Positions 7,766 to 15,152 of a stretch of DNA of 21,692 nucleotides are shown here, one piece after another (position 1 is the first letter of the stretch; every line of letters begins with the position of its first letter). Origin of the DNA: Solirubrobacterales bacterium (GTDB lineage Bacteria > Actinomycetota > Thermoleophilia > Solirubrobacterales > Solirubrobacteraceae); assembly GCA_026392325.1 (NCBI GenBank), contig JAPLCH010000100.1, forward strand, positions 3,458-25,149, written 5' to 3'. The translations under genes and the position numbers were made by a program. The notes under the pieces were generated by a model that worked only from the letters and a program-made list of their open reading frames with translations, ran no database searches and had not been told where the DNA came from.

Positions 7766-9276
7766 CAGTTACAACCCCCCACAAGGCCTATGTTTGGCCC
7801 CGCATCCTGAGTGGCGAAACAGGTCTACTGGCCCTGTCAACTTTTGTCGCCTCATTGACGCTTCTTTGGCCGTTCAGTGTCAGGTCGGACGCTGTCTACT
7901 GGATGCTCTGGGGGCGTGAACTGACCCAGTTCACACTCGACACGGGCAGCAGCTGGACGAGCTGGAAGCCGCTCCCGATTCCCTTCACGACTGTGTTCAG
8001 CCTGTTTGGTGACACGGCGGCGTCAACGCTTTGGATGCTGACCTCACGAGCAGCGACTTTTTTCGCTGCGATGATGGTGTTCAGGCTTGTCAGGCGTTTG
8101 AGCGATGAGGCCCTAAAGCCAGTCGGGATTGTCTCAATTCTCCCGGGAGTGCTGGGAGGCCTCCTTGCGAGCGTCTGGATCCTGAGGGTGCTTGTTGGTT
8201 TTACTGCCATCGGATACTCCGAGGGACTTATGTTGTCGCTTGTCCTGCTTGCTGGAGAGAGGGCGTGGGACGGCAAGCACAAGACCGCGTTGCTCTTTGG
8301 GTTCTTCGCGTGTTTGGGGCGCCCAGAGCCACTCGCCCTGATGATGCTCTACGGGCTCTGGCTCTGGTTCAACCGCCCAGAGCTGCGCAAGTGGATTGTG
8401 GCCGGGCCAATTCTGGTTCTCGGCGCCTGGTTGGTTCCAGACTGGATTGGATCGGGTGACCCGCTTCGGGCGCGTTACCTCGGAGGCGTGAAGCGGATAG
8501 ATGTCCACTATCCAGGCGACGGCAAACCATTCGGGATGGTCAGGCTTGCCTTCGCAACACTTCCCAAGATGGCCGCTTATGCGATTCCGCTGGGCTTGGC
8601 GGGGGCAATATGGCAGGCCAGACTCAAGCGCTTCGCTCCACTGGCTCTGGCTGGTGTCGGAGCTATCTGGATTGTCTTGGTCGTGTTGCAGGTGGCCGGA
8701 GGCGCAAACGGCCTTCCGCGCTACATGTTTGGGGCTCAGACCTGTCTGACCATCGTGGCTGGGTTCGGCGTTGCTGTGGTTGTTGGGTTGATCACCAAGG
8801 GTCTTTGCGGTGCCGGTGTCCCGCTTAACGGCGCCTTGGCGATACCAGCGTTAGCGGCCGTTGTAGCAGTCATAACCTTCACCCAGAATTCCCTGTATCC
8901 GAGGGCTGTTATGACCCAGAAAATGGAAGCAAAGTTCGCTGAAGCTGACGACACGCTCACCGATGCGATCAATGCGGCGGGCGGCCCAAGGCGGGTAATC
9001 GCCTGCGGCCCAGTTTCACGCTTCCCAGTGTTTGACCCGACGATCGCATGGAAGTTGGGGGAGACATCCTCCGTGCTTTCGCATGGAGCAGGGCCTGATG
9101 ATCCAAACATCGAGGTGCCCTTCCGCTACGGCACAACATTTCGCCTCTATCTGCCAATCGGCAGGCGCCCGTTGGATGTCCACACCCGCTCGCGCATCGC
9201 CCCAGGCGCAAAACGCATTGCCAAGGCGGGCGACTGGGTCGTCTACCAGCGGTGCCTCAAGCGCCGCAGGAGCTAG
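7762..9276 (+). CDS. Polytopic membrane protein, GT-C glycosyltransferase-like (copy 2)
   Basis: A 504-residue paralogue of the preceding gene, similar along its whole length: RSDAVYWMLWGREL in the first loop, SSWTSWKPLPIPF, LGRPEP, YGLWLW, PELRKWIV, WIGSGDP, and the ending VVYQRCLK (VYQRC in copy 1). Between LGRPEP and WIGSGDP most residues match, and a 20-nt run is identical in DNA (6836-6855 and 8377-8396). The start is ATG 7762 in an ATGA overlap with the upstream stop, which implies translational coupling; the frame extends back to 7708, but those 18 codons only overlap copy 1. It has about ten membrane segments and a soluble tail. The role is inferred to be sugar transfer to an envelope molecule; not proven. 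Confidence 0.72.
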   Translation: MTVTTPHKAYVWPRILSGETGLLALSTFVASLTLLWPFSVRSDAVYWMLWGRELTQFTLDTGSSWTSWKPLPIPFTTVFSLFGDTAASTLWMLTSRAATFFAAMMVFRLVRRLSDEALKPVGIVSILPGVLGGLLASVWILRVLVGFTAIGYSEGLMLSLVLLAGERAWDGKHKTALLFGFFACLGRPEPLALMMLYGLWLWFNRPELRKWIVAGPILVLGAWLVPDWIGSGDPLRARYLGGVKRIDVHYPGDGKPFGMVRLAFATLPKMAAYAIPLGLAGAIWQARLKRFAPLALAGVGAIWIVLVVLQVAGGANGLPRYMFGAQTCLTIVAGFGVAVVVGLITKGLCGAGVPLNGALAIPALAAVVAVITFTQNSLYPRAVMTQKMEAKFAEADDTLTDAINAAGGPRRVIACGPVSRFPVFDPTIAWKLGETSSVLSHGAGPDDPNIEVPFRYGTTFRLYLPIGRRPLDVHTRSRIAPGAKRIAKAGDWVVYQRCLKRRRS

Positions 9277-9321
9277 CTTTCAGCTGGGGTCAGAATCGTT
9301 TTTGCGGCTTCGGGCCCGGGG

Positions 9322-9933
9322 CTACTTGGCCTGATGCTCAAACTGGCCGACAACTGATGGGGTCAGATCACCCTTGGCGAGTGACCGGAGGAAGCCCATG
9401 GTTACGATCACATGGATCTTGCTCTGCGTCCAGCGGTAGAGGTGATCGCTGATCCTGTGAGCGATTGCCGGATAGAAGTTTGAGACTTCAACATCCACTC
9501 GGATCCGGGCTGACCCAACAGGAGTTCCCTCCCACGATGGAATTCGACGGACGCTGATCTTCAACCTGCCCTGACCTGGCTTTGAGACAAGCAGGCCGCC
9601 GGAGATCGCCCAGGTGACACTCGCGCGGTCAACATCAAGTCCGTACTCGGGCGCTGAGAAAGAGAGGAGCTTGAAAGGTTTGAACAGCAGGACAACATCG
9701 CGCCCATCCGAGCGGTACTTCACGCGGATCAGATGAAGCGTGATGTGTGAGAGGTAACGCCAATAGGTGCGGGCTAGCCGTTCCATGTAGATGGGGTGCC
9801 AAAGCTGCTCCAAGTCACCGGCTTTCATCTCCACTGTCGCTGCCTGTACTGAACGGACAGACCCATCCTCAAGGGTTACCGTTGCGTCCTCCAAATCGGT
9901 CACCTCGGTGGGCGTGTTCCTGGGTTTCAGCAT
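9322..9933 (-). CDS. Protein of unknown function
   Basis: 203 residues with no signal peptide or membrane segment, and not a family I can name. The middle is predicted mostly beta (VVLLFKPFKLLSF, ASVTWAISGGLLV, GRLKISVRRI, ARIRVDVEVSNFYP). It ends in a helix and a distinctive WTQSKIHVIVTMGFLRSLAKGDL (about 167-189), which looks conserved rather than random. ISGGLLVSKPGQG might be a small ligand-binding beta domain, but that is a guess. It is divergent from the MerR-DICT regulator gene with 90 bp between start codons, so it is a candidate target of that regulator. It converges on the second membrane protein gene. Confidence 0.7.
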   Translation of the reverse strand: MLKPRNTPTEVTDLEDATVTLEDGSVRSVQAATVEMKAGDLEQLWHPIYMERLARTYWRYLSHITLHLIRVKYRSDGRDVVLLFKPFKLLSFSAPEYGLDVDRASVTWAISGGLLVSKPGQGRLKISVRRIPSWEGTPVGSARIRVDVEVSNFYPAIAHRISDHLYRWTQSKIHVIVTMGFLRSLAKGDLTPSVVGQFEHQAK

Positions 9934-10023
9934 GGGTGGGGTCTCTCAGTCACATGAAGGAGTGAACCACTCAAGGGTGGAACTCCGTATTCAGGTCGAA
10001 TTCAAACCAGTTCGATTCTCTTA
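9934..10023. promoter_or_regulatory. Divergent intergenic region upstream of MerR-DICT gene
   Basis: 90 bp between two divergent start codons, so promoters for both directions should lie here. Neither gene has a Shine-Dalgarno sequence. A GATTCT box (10014-10019) lies 4 nt before ATG 10024 and might be part of a -10. I see no long dyad of the type bound by classical MerR proteins. Confidence 0.3.
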
Positions 10024-10869
10024 ATGCCAAGCTCCCACACAATCAAAGAAGTTGTCAACCGAACAGGTTTGGCGGCCAGCACAATCCGCATGTGGGAACA
10101 CCGCTACGGGTTCCCGCAACCCGCGCGGACAGAGAGTGGCTATCGCCACTATTCCAATGACGACATTGCCAAGATCAAGAGTGTCTTGGCTTACCGCGAC
10201 CGTGGGCTTTCCATCCCAGCTTCGATTGAGCGAGTGCTTGCCAGTGACGCTCCAGCCGAGCCGAGTATCTATGCGGCAGTCGCCACAGCCGACGGGGCGC
10301 CCGTTCCTCAGGTTTTGCGCAAGAGCACCCTTCACGCACTATCCAGAGCGATGGAACATGAGGCGCTGGCCCAAGGTTCTTCACCCATCTGCTTCGGGGC
10401 TTTTCAGCATGAGGCTTTCTACCGTCCGGTTGAACAGCGCTATCGACAGATTGCGAGGCAGGCTGAGGCCACTGTTGTATTCGCAGACTTCGCCCATGTA
10501 ACCGACCACGGCAAGGGAAAACCTGTGGAGATTCCGATCAGGTCGGAGGATGCGCTGGGTAATGAATGGGCTGTGATTGTTGACAGTCCTGGCTATGCAG
10601 CCTGCCTGCTTGCCTGGGAGCAGCCGCAGGAGAACGGGTTTGGTGGAACGCGTGACCTCGAGCGCCGCTTTGAATCCCTCTGGACGGTTGAGCCCAAGAT
10701 CGTGCGCAGGGCGGCAGAGGTTGCAGCTCGACTTGCCGGTCGAAGTGACGAAGCACTTGGCAGACGTCTTACCGAAATGTTGTCCGAGCGACCAATCGCC
10801 GCCGGAGAACCGACGCAAGTCCTGACGAGCCTGACCAACAGGATCGTCAAGTACGTAGAAGCTTCCTGA
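10024..10869 (+). CDS. MerR-family regulator with DICT sensory domain
   Basis: 281 residues. Residues 5-72 are a MerR-type winged helix-turn-helix: TIKEVVNRTGLAASTIRMWEHRYG, then the wing ESGYRHYSNDDI and the helix IKSVLAYRDRGLSI. Residues about 95-215 match the DICT domain (named for its occurrence with diguanylate cyclases and two-component systems): LHALSRAMEHEAL, ICFGAFQHEAFYRPVEQRYRQIARQAEATVVFADF, then WAVIVDSPGYAACLLAWEQP. There are no metal-binding cysteines of the MerR/CueR kind. The DICT domain is thought to sense a signal, in some lineages light-linked, but the ligand is not established. Probably a cytosolic DNA-binding switch, perhaps autoregulated and acting on the divergent gene. 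Confidence 0.85.
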   Translation: MPSSHTIKEVVNRTGLAASTIRMWEHRYGFPQPARTESGYRHYSNDDIAKIKSVLAYRDRGLSIPASIERVLASDAPAEPSIYAAVATADGAPVPQVLRKSTLHALSRAMEHEALAQGSSPICFGAFQHEAFYRPVEQRYRQIARQAEATVVFADFAHVTDHGKGKPVEIPIRSEDALGNEWAVIVDSPGYAACLLAWEQPQENGFGGTRDLERRFESLWTVEPKIVRRAAEVAARLAGRSDEALGRRLTEMLSERPIAAGEPTQVLTSLTNRIVKYVEAS

Positions 10870-10878
10870 GCCTCAGGG

Positions 10879-12091
10879 CTAGGGCAGCGGCTCTACAAGG
10901 ACAAGCTCACCGGCGTCAAGAGTTCCTTCTCCGGAGGGAAGCATCGCCAGTCCCCAAGCGCCTGTCATCGACGTGGTGCGGTGTGAACCTTGCGCTCCAG
11001 TGGGGACTGCGAGGGGAGGACCGTCGGGCTGAGGTTCGAGCCTCACCCTGACTGCCTGTGCGCGTGGGCGAAGTGGCAGCGGTGAAGCAAGCCTGGCCGG
11101 CCAGGGAGTGGGTATTGGGTCAAGGCCCAGTGCTTGTCTGATCACTGGTGCGGCAAAGAGAGTGAAGGTCACGAAAGCTGCAGCTGGGTTCCCGGGCAGG
11201 CCGAAGACCAACTGGCCTGCTGAGCCGACACCAAACCATGTTGGACCACCAGGCTTTATCGGTACGCGCCAGAAGACTTCCTCAACGTCCAAGGCTGCAA
11301 GGGCAGGGCGGACGTGGTCGTGCTCGCCGACGGAGACTCCGCCGCTGGCGATCACGATGTCAGCCGATCACGATGTCAGCCCCCGCCAAGGCGGAAGCGA
11401 GAGCATCCCGAGTTGCGGCCGGGTCATCAGCGCAACGGGTGACGGATACAACCTTCGCGCCAGACCGTTGTGCGAGGGCTCTCAGGCCGACGCCGTTTGA
11501 CTCGTGGATCTGCCCGGGGGCAAGCTGCTCCCCGCCCGCCACGAGCTCGTCGCCGGTTACAACAATTGCCACTCGTGGATGTGGAACGCACGGGACTGTT
11601 ACGAAGCCACATGCTGCCGCGACAGAGATCTCCGCTGGGGTCAGCAGCGTCCCCGCTGACAGCGCTACCGCACCATCGGGAAGGTCCTCTCCTGGGAAAC
11701 GAACATGGTCACCGGCCGCGATCGCCTCATGTGGCCGGATCAATCCCTCATCAACATCCACAACCTCAATTGGGACAACACCGACCCCGTCTGGGGCAAG
11801 GGCGCCGGTCGAAATGCCGATCGCCTCACCTGGGTTCAAGTTTCCGCTGAACGGATGACCGGCACGGGATTCACCAACAAGTTTCAGTGGGGATCCGCTC
11901 GGGCAGGGAAGCGATGCAAATCCGTCCATTGCGGAGGACGCGAATGGCGGCATCGGCTGCGGGGCGATGAGGTCCGCTGCGAGCACTCGGCCTGCGCTGT
12001 CTCCAATTGCAACTTCAGCGGTTGTCGACGGAGCTTCAGTTCGGTCAAGGATCAGCTGTCGCGCTGCCGCGACGCTTGCAGCCCGGGTCAC
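10879..12091 (-). pseudogene. moeA: Molybdopterin molybdenumtransferase MoeA, frameshifted by a 16-bp tandem duplication
   Basis: MoeA inserts molybdate into adenylylated molybdopterin to finish the molybdenum cofactor. The upstream part (12091-11360) has PPFASSAMDGFA (48-59), GISTGALAP (92-100) and VTGDEL (178-183). It then reads GADIVIG and stops. The downstream part (from 11355) resumes exactly at IASGGVSVGEHDHV, followed by FGLPGNPAAAFVTF, the conserved C-terminal motif. The cause is GATCACGATGTCAGCC present twice in tandem (plus-strand sense). Removing one copy restores GADIVIASGGVSVG and a 398-residue protein, the normal family length. The start is GTG 12091, overlapping the upstream gene's stop as GTGA. 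No other molybdenum cofactor gene is in the window. Either a recent real mutation or an assembly error. Confidence 0.88.
11349..11381. repeat. 16-bp tandem duplication inside moeA
   Basis: CGATCACGATGTCAGC occurs at 11349-11364 and again, exactly, at 11365-11380; the match continues one base, to 11381. The unit is 16 bp, so it shifts the reading frame of moeA by +1. Excising one unit restores the family motif across the junction. Confidence 0.97.
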
Positions 12092-12780
12092 ATTCCGTCC
12101 CGGCCGAGGATGACGTAACCGACGGTTGCAAGGCCGTCCATCTTGAGCACGGTTGCCGCGTCAAAGGTCACGTCCCAGTCGTACCCAGCGCGGTATGGGC
12201 CGCGGTCAACAACAGGCAGGACCATGACCCGGTTTCCGACTGAGATCTGCACCAAGGTTCCGCAGGGGAGTGTCTTGTGAGCAACACCGAGGGTTCCCTT
12301 CTCAATCCGCCCACCGCAAGCCCCAGCTTGGTATTCACCAGGCCCGCCGAAGATTGTGGCCTTGGCACGGTGGTAGGCGGTGATGGTTCCCGACGGTGCG
12401 CCTGTCAGCCCTGTTGCGCGAACCCGAAGTTTGATGTGCCCGTAGACCGTGACCTTCCATGAGAGGGAATAGGAGCCTGAGGCCGCTGACCTTCCGTAGG
12501 CCAGGGCTTTCCAAGTGCTGTTGCTGAGCTGACGTTCAAGAACCACGTTGCGCCTCCCACGTGTCACGGAACCGCTGACCGTGTGCAAGCCTCCTCCGAG
12601 TGCATTGACTGTGGCCTTCATCGAAACACCTGCAGCGCTTGCCCGAACCCATCCTGCATCAGCTCCGGGCTTTGGATCCCCTGGCGAAACTCCTCCCGCG
12701 TCATTAGCCACGGCTGAGCCTGCCATCAGTGAGACGGCGACAAGGAGTAGGGCTGTGAGTGCTGCGAAACGGGAACGCAT
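12088..12780 (-). CDS. Secreted RlpA-like double-psi beta-barrel protein
   Basis: 230 residues with a Sec signal peptide (FAALTALLLVAVSLMAGSAVA, cleavage near residue 25). Residues 48-140 form an Ig-like beta domain (GVSMKATVNALGGGLHTVSGSV ... HIKLRVRATG). The C-terminal part, about 141-226, is a double-psi beta barrel of the RlpA/expansin type: ATIFGGPGEYQAGACGG, GVAHKTLPCGTLV, VVDRGPYRAGYDWDVT and AATVLKMDGLATVGYV. His168 and Asp192 are the catalytic-type residues; Cys154 and Cys173 could pair. RlpA-type barrels cleave naked glycan strands of peptidoglycan, so a cell-wall role outside the membrane is likely. The stop overlaps the moeA start by 4 nt, an odd partner for coupling. It is preceded by a strong hairpin at 12790-12819. 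Confidence 0.82.
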   Translation of the reverse strand: MRSRFAALTALLLVAVSLMAGSAVANDAGGVSPGDPKPGADAGWVRASAAGVSMKATVNALGGGLHTVSGSVTRGRRNVVLERQLSNSTWKALAYGRSAASGSYSLSWKVTVYGHIKLRVRATGLTGAPSGTITAYHRAKATIFGGPGEYQAGACGGRIEKGTLGVAHKTLPCGTLVQISVGNRVMVLPVVDRGPYRAGYDWDVTFDAATVLKMDGLATVGYVILGRDGM

Positions 12781-12789
12781 TTGGTGCTT

Positions 12790-12822
12790 GCTGCCGCTGC
12801 GTTGTTGAGGAGCGGCAGCTCC
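12790..12822 (-). terminator. Alternative hairpins upstream of the RlpA-like gene (terminator or attenuator)
   Basis: A perfect 9-bp stem, GCTGCCGCT (12790-12798) with AGCGGCAGC (12811-12819), with a 12-nt loop. An overlapping second hairpin is possible, GGAGC (12809-12813) with GCTCC (12818-12822), loop 4 nt. The two share bases and cannot form together. On the minus strand the site follows the stop of the small gene by about 20 nt and precedes the RlpA-like ATG by 9 nt. No T-run follows. Confidence 0.4.
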
Positions 12823-12839
12823 AACTACTTCGTCAGACC

Positions 12840-13151
12840 CTAGCGGGGGTCGTCGGACGGCGTGCTGCGCGGGCCGTCCCTGTCCTCCAGGCGGACAAGC
12901 ATCTCACGCATCAGTAGGGCTGCAGCTGTCAGCGCGATGTCCGCAACTTCAGCCGCCATCTTGACCGCATCCTGTGCGGTGGCGGCAGCGTCCCAGTCTG
13001 CTTGCTTGGGTGGGACTGCGCTTGGGTTTGGTAGCTGGTTCTCCTCTCCCCTAAACAGGGGAGTGCCTTCGCGGTGTGGGCTTCGGCCACGGGCGCGGTG
13101 TCTGGGAAGCCTTCCCAGCAGCTCTGACTCAACTGTCTTTTCCCTGCTCAC
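12840..13151 (-). CDS. Small hypothetical protein
   Basis: 103 residues from GTG 13151. The first half is basic and Pro-rich and looks disordered. Residues about 51-88 (DWDAAATAQDAVKMAAEVADIALTAAALLMREMLVRLED in outline) would form a long amphipathic helix, which argues for real coding. It has no signal peptide and no known motif. It lies upstream of the RlpA-like gene on the same strand and is divergent from the sigma factor gene. The opposite strand is also open here (12862-13311) but gives a low-complexity Ser/Arg/Ala product, so the minus frame is preferred. Could still be spurious. Confidence 0.45.
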   Translation of the reverse strand: MSREKTVESELLGRLPRHRARGRSPHREGTPLFRGEENQLPNPSAVPPKQADWDAAATAQDAVKMAAEVADIALTAAALLMREMLVRLEDRDGPRSTPSDDPR

Positions 13152-13184
13152 AGGCCAATCATTGCGCAGGTCTGCCTGCGTTGC

Positions 13185-13213
13185 TTGTGACCTCGGCGGC
13201 GTAGCGCTACGGT
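13185..13213 (+). promoter_or_regulatory. Candidate promoter of the principal sigma factor gene
   Basis: TTGTGA (13185-13190), a 17-bp spacer and TACGGT (13208-13213) resemble a sigma-70 -35/-10 pair. Transcription would start near 13220, leaving a leader of about 78 nt with GGAG at 13286-13289, 8 nt before the ATG. The -10 is imperfect. Confidence 0.35.
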
Positions 13214-13297
13214 GGACATGGTTTAGTACACGAAGGCGTTCGTCAGCAGCACGGCGCCTTCACTTCCCATGTAAGCGAGAGAGTCGGAGAATTGTGA

Positions 13298-14398
13298 ATG
13301 TCGCAAGTTGAATGGTCAGAGCTTGAAGAAGTCAAATCCCTTCTCGCTAAAGGCAAGAAGGTCGGCGTTCTCTCTTATGGAGAGATCAAGGGGGCAATCT
13401 CCGAACTCGATGTCGACGAGGCCGATGTAGAAGAGCTCCATGGCTTCCTTGAGAAGAAGGAAATCGAACTTGTAGAAGACGACGCGCAGACTGCAAACCC
13501 GGCCATTGCTGAGGCAGCAGCCCGCGGCGAGCGACGCCGTCGCAAGTCAGATCTGGCTCTCAAGCCGGAAATGACCACGGACTCACTTCAGCTCTTCCTC
13601 AAGGACATCGGCAAGGTCCGCCTCCTCACAGCAGCAGAAGAGGTTGAACTTGCTCAGGGAATTGAACGCGGTGACCTTGCAGCCAAGGAGAAGATGGTTG
13701 AGTCAAACCTCCGCCTCGTCGTCTCAATTGCGAAGAACTACAGAAACCAAGGGCTTCCGTTCCTTGACCTGATCCAGGAAGGCACGCTCGGACTTGTTCG
13801 TGCTGCTGAGAAGTTCGACTACCGCAAGGGCTTCAAGTTCTCGACCTATGCCACATGGTGGATCCGTCAGGCAATCGCGCGAGCACTCGCCGACAAAGCC
13901 CGGACCATCCGAATCCCAGTGCACGTCGTTGAGAAGCTGAACAAGATCAACCGTGCCGAGCGCAAGCTTGTCACCGAGCTTGGTCGCGAACCAACGCATG
14001 ATGAGATCGCTGAAGTCACAGGAATCGAGTCCGAAGAGGTTGAGCAGATCAAGCGTTCCGCACAGGCTCCAGTCTCACTTGAGAAGCCGGTTGGTGATGA
14101 GGAAGAGTCCGAGTTCGGACAGTTCCTTGCCGACGACAAGGCTGAATCTCCTTATGAGAAGGCAGCTGAGACGCTCACCCGTGAGGCACTCGTGTCCGCA
14201 CTTGAAAACCTTTCATACCGCGAACGTCGCGTACTTGAGCTTCGGTACGGACTTGGTGGCGAGCACCCTAAGACTCTTGATGATGTCGGCCGCACGTTCA
14301 ACGTGACGCGTGAGCGCATCCGTCAGATTGAGAATCAGTCGCTCAAGAAGCTTCAGTCATTGGCTGAGGCGCAGAAGCTCCGCGAAGCAACCGTCTGA
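13298..14398 (+). CDS. rpoD: Principal RNA polymerase sigma factor (RpoD/SigA)
   Basis: 366 residues with all parts of a group 1 sigma-70 factor. Region 1.1 is at about 1-60 (LLAKGKKVGVLSYGEIKGAI ... VEELHGFLEKKEIELVED). Region 1.2 is DSLQLFLKDIGKVRLLTAAEEVELAQ (95-120). Region 2 is NLRLVVSIAKNYRNQGLPFLDLIQEG to YRKGFKFSTYATWWIRQAI (137-193), including the -10 recognition helix. Region 3 runs about 205-275. Region 4 is REALVSALENLSYRERRVLELRYGLG to TLDDVGRTFNVTRERIRQIE (295-345), including the -35-binding helix. Region 1.1 and the length mark it as the housekeeping factor rather than a stress sigma. The ATG is preceded by GGAG with 8-nt spacing. A hairpin 22 nt after the stop suggests a single-gene unit. 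Confidence 0.93.
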   Translation: MSQVEWSELEEVKSLLAKGKKVGVLSYGEIKGAISELDVDEADVEELHGFLEKKEIELVEDDAQTANPAIAEAAARGERRRRKSDLALKPEMTTDSLQLFLKDIGKVRLLTAAEEVELAQGIERGDLAAKEKMVESNLRLVVSIAKNYRNQGLPFLDLIQEGTLGLVRAAEKFDYRKGFKFSTYATWWIRQAIARALADKARTIRIPVHVVEKLNKINRAERKLVTELGREPTHDEIAEVTGIESEEVEQIKRSAQAPVSLEKPVGDEEESEFGQFLADDKAESPYEKAAETLTREALVSALENLSYRERRVLELRYGLGGEHPKTLDDVGRTFNVTRERIRQIENQSLKKLQSLAEAQKLREATV

Positions 14399-14419
14399 TC
14401 CTCGCTGCATACGTTGGTT

Positions 14420-14446
14420 GAATCCTTTCCCGCATGGGGAGGATTC
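14420..14446 (+). terminator. Hairpin after the sigma factor gene
   Basis: An 11-bp stem including two G-U pairs, GAATCCTTTCC (14420-14430) with GGGGAGGATTC (14436-14446), and a 5-nt loop. It begins 22 nt after the sigma factor stop. There is no T-tract, but position and stem strength fit a terminator. Confidence 0.6.
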
Positions 14447-14466
14447 GCCGCGTCATGATGGAAAAC

Positions 14467-14495
14467 CTGACGCAACCCCGGCAGCACCGGATACT
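14467..14495 (+). promoter_or_regulatory. Promoter of the HdeD-family gene
   Basis: CTGACG (14467-14472), an exact 17-bp spacer and GATACT (14490-14495) form a good sigma-70-type promoter. The predicted start near 14502 leaves a leader of about 29 nt that contains the full Shine-Dalgarno sequence AGGAGG (14517-14522), 8 nt before ATG 14531. Confidence 0.6.
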
Positions 14496-14530
14496 GGATC
14501 GGTGCACCACAAACTCAGGAGGCAGTAAAT

Positions 14531-15100
14531 ATGGAAGCTGGAAGCGTTGAAGTTGTAACCGAGGGAGACCTTGTAGCCGAGCTCAAGCGCCGTTGGAAGA
14601 CCTTAATGGTGCTTGGCTGCCTTGCCCTGTTCGCGGGCGTCGTCAGCATTCTCGTTCCGGCGATCGCCTCTGTGACAATTGGACTCTTCATTGGTTGGAT
14701 GCTCGTTTTCTTCGGCGTCCTGCAGTTCATTGACGCGTTCTCCGTGCGTGAAGGCGGCCGTGTGGTCCTCCGCGTGCTGGGCTCGTTGGTAACGCTCGGT
14801 ATCGGCGTTTGGATCCTTACTTCGGACTACAAGGGAACTTTCACGCTCACCGTGATTCTCGGAATCTGGTTCTTCGTGAGCGGCGCTGTCCGGTTCGTCT
14901 CGGGCCTTCAGCACCGTGGAACTCCAGGCGCAGGGCTCGTCGTGTTCAACGGAGTGCTTTCGCTGATTCTTGGTGGGCTTATCCTTGGTGACCTTCCATC
15001 TTCAGCAAGCTGGGCAATCGGACTCCTTGTCGGAATTGACCTTGTGTTTGCTGGCATCGCGCTGATCACCACAGCCACTGCCGCAAAGAACGCAGACTGA
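14531..15100 (+). CDS. HdeD/DUF308-family membrane protein
   Basis: 189 residues. A short cytoplasmic N-terminus (DLVAELKRRWKTL) is followed by six hydrophobic helices in three pairs, including LGCLALFAGVVSILVPAIAS, TIGLFIGWMLVFFGVLQFIDAF, VLGSLVTLGIGVWILT, FTLTVILGIWFFVSGAVRFV and VFNGVLSLILGGLILGDLP. The three-pair layout and the FGVLQFIDAF / VSGAVRFVSGL repeats are typical of the HdeD (DUF308) family. In E. coli HdeD is an acid-stress membrane protein; in actinobacteria the function is mostly unknown. It has its own promoter and the best ribosome binding site in the window, so it is likely well translated and separate from the sigma factor gene. Confidence 0.88.
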   Translation: MEAGSVEVVTEGDLVAELKRRWKTLMVLGCLALFAGVVSILVPAIASVTIGLFIGWMLVFFGVLQFIDAFSVREGGRVVLRVLGSLVTLGIGVWILTSDYKGTFTLTVILGIWFFVSGAVRFVSGLQHRGTPGAGLVVFNGVLSLILGGLILGDLPSSASWAIGLLVGIDLVFAGIALITTATAAKNAD

Positions 15101-15152
15101 AACAGGACTTGCTGCGGGCAGGGATTGCGGCAGTTGGCGCGAATCCCCGCCC

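Noticed and set aside
9277..9321. GC-rich palindrome near 9308-9321 as a terminator between convergent genes
   Set aside because: The arms meet without a loop, so no realistic hairpin forms; no other stem was seen in this short gap.
10879..12091. Two separate genes in place of moeA
   Set aside because: The halves join perfectly when one 16-bp repeat unit is removed, and each alone lacks essential MoeA parts.
12862..13311. Plus-strand open frame of 149 codons before the sigma factor gene
   Set aside because: Low-complexity Ser/Arg/Ala product that overlaps the sigma factor start and its leader; the minus-strand frame has a more protein-like helix.
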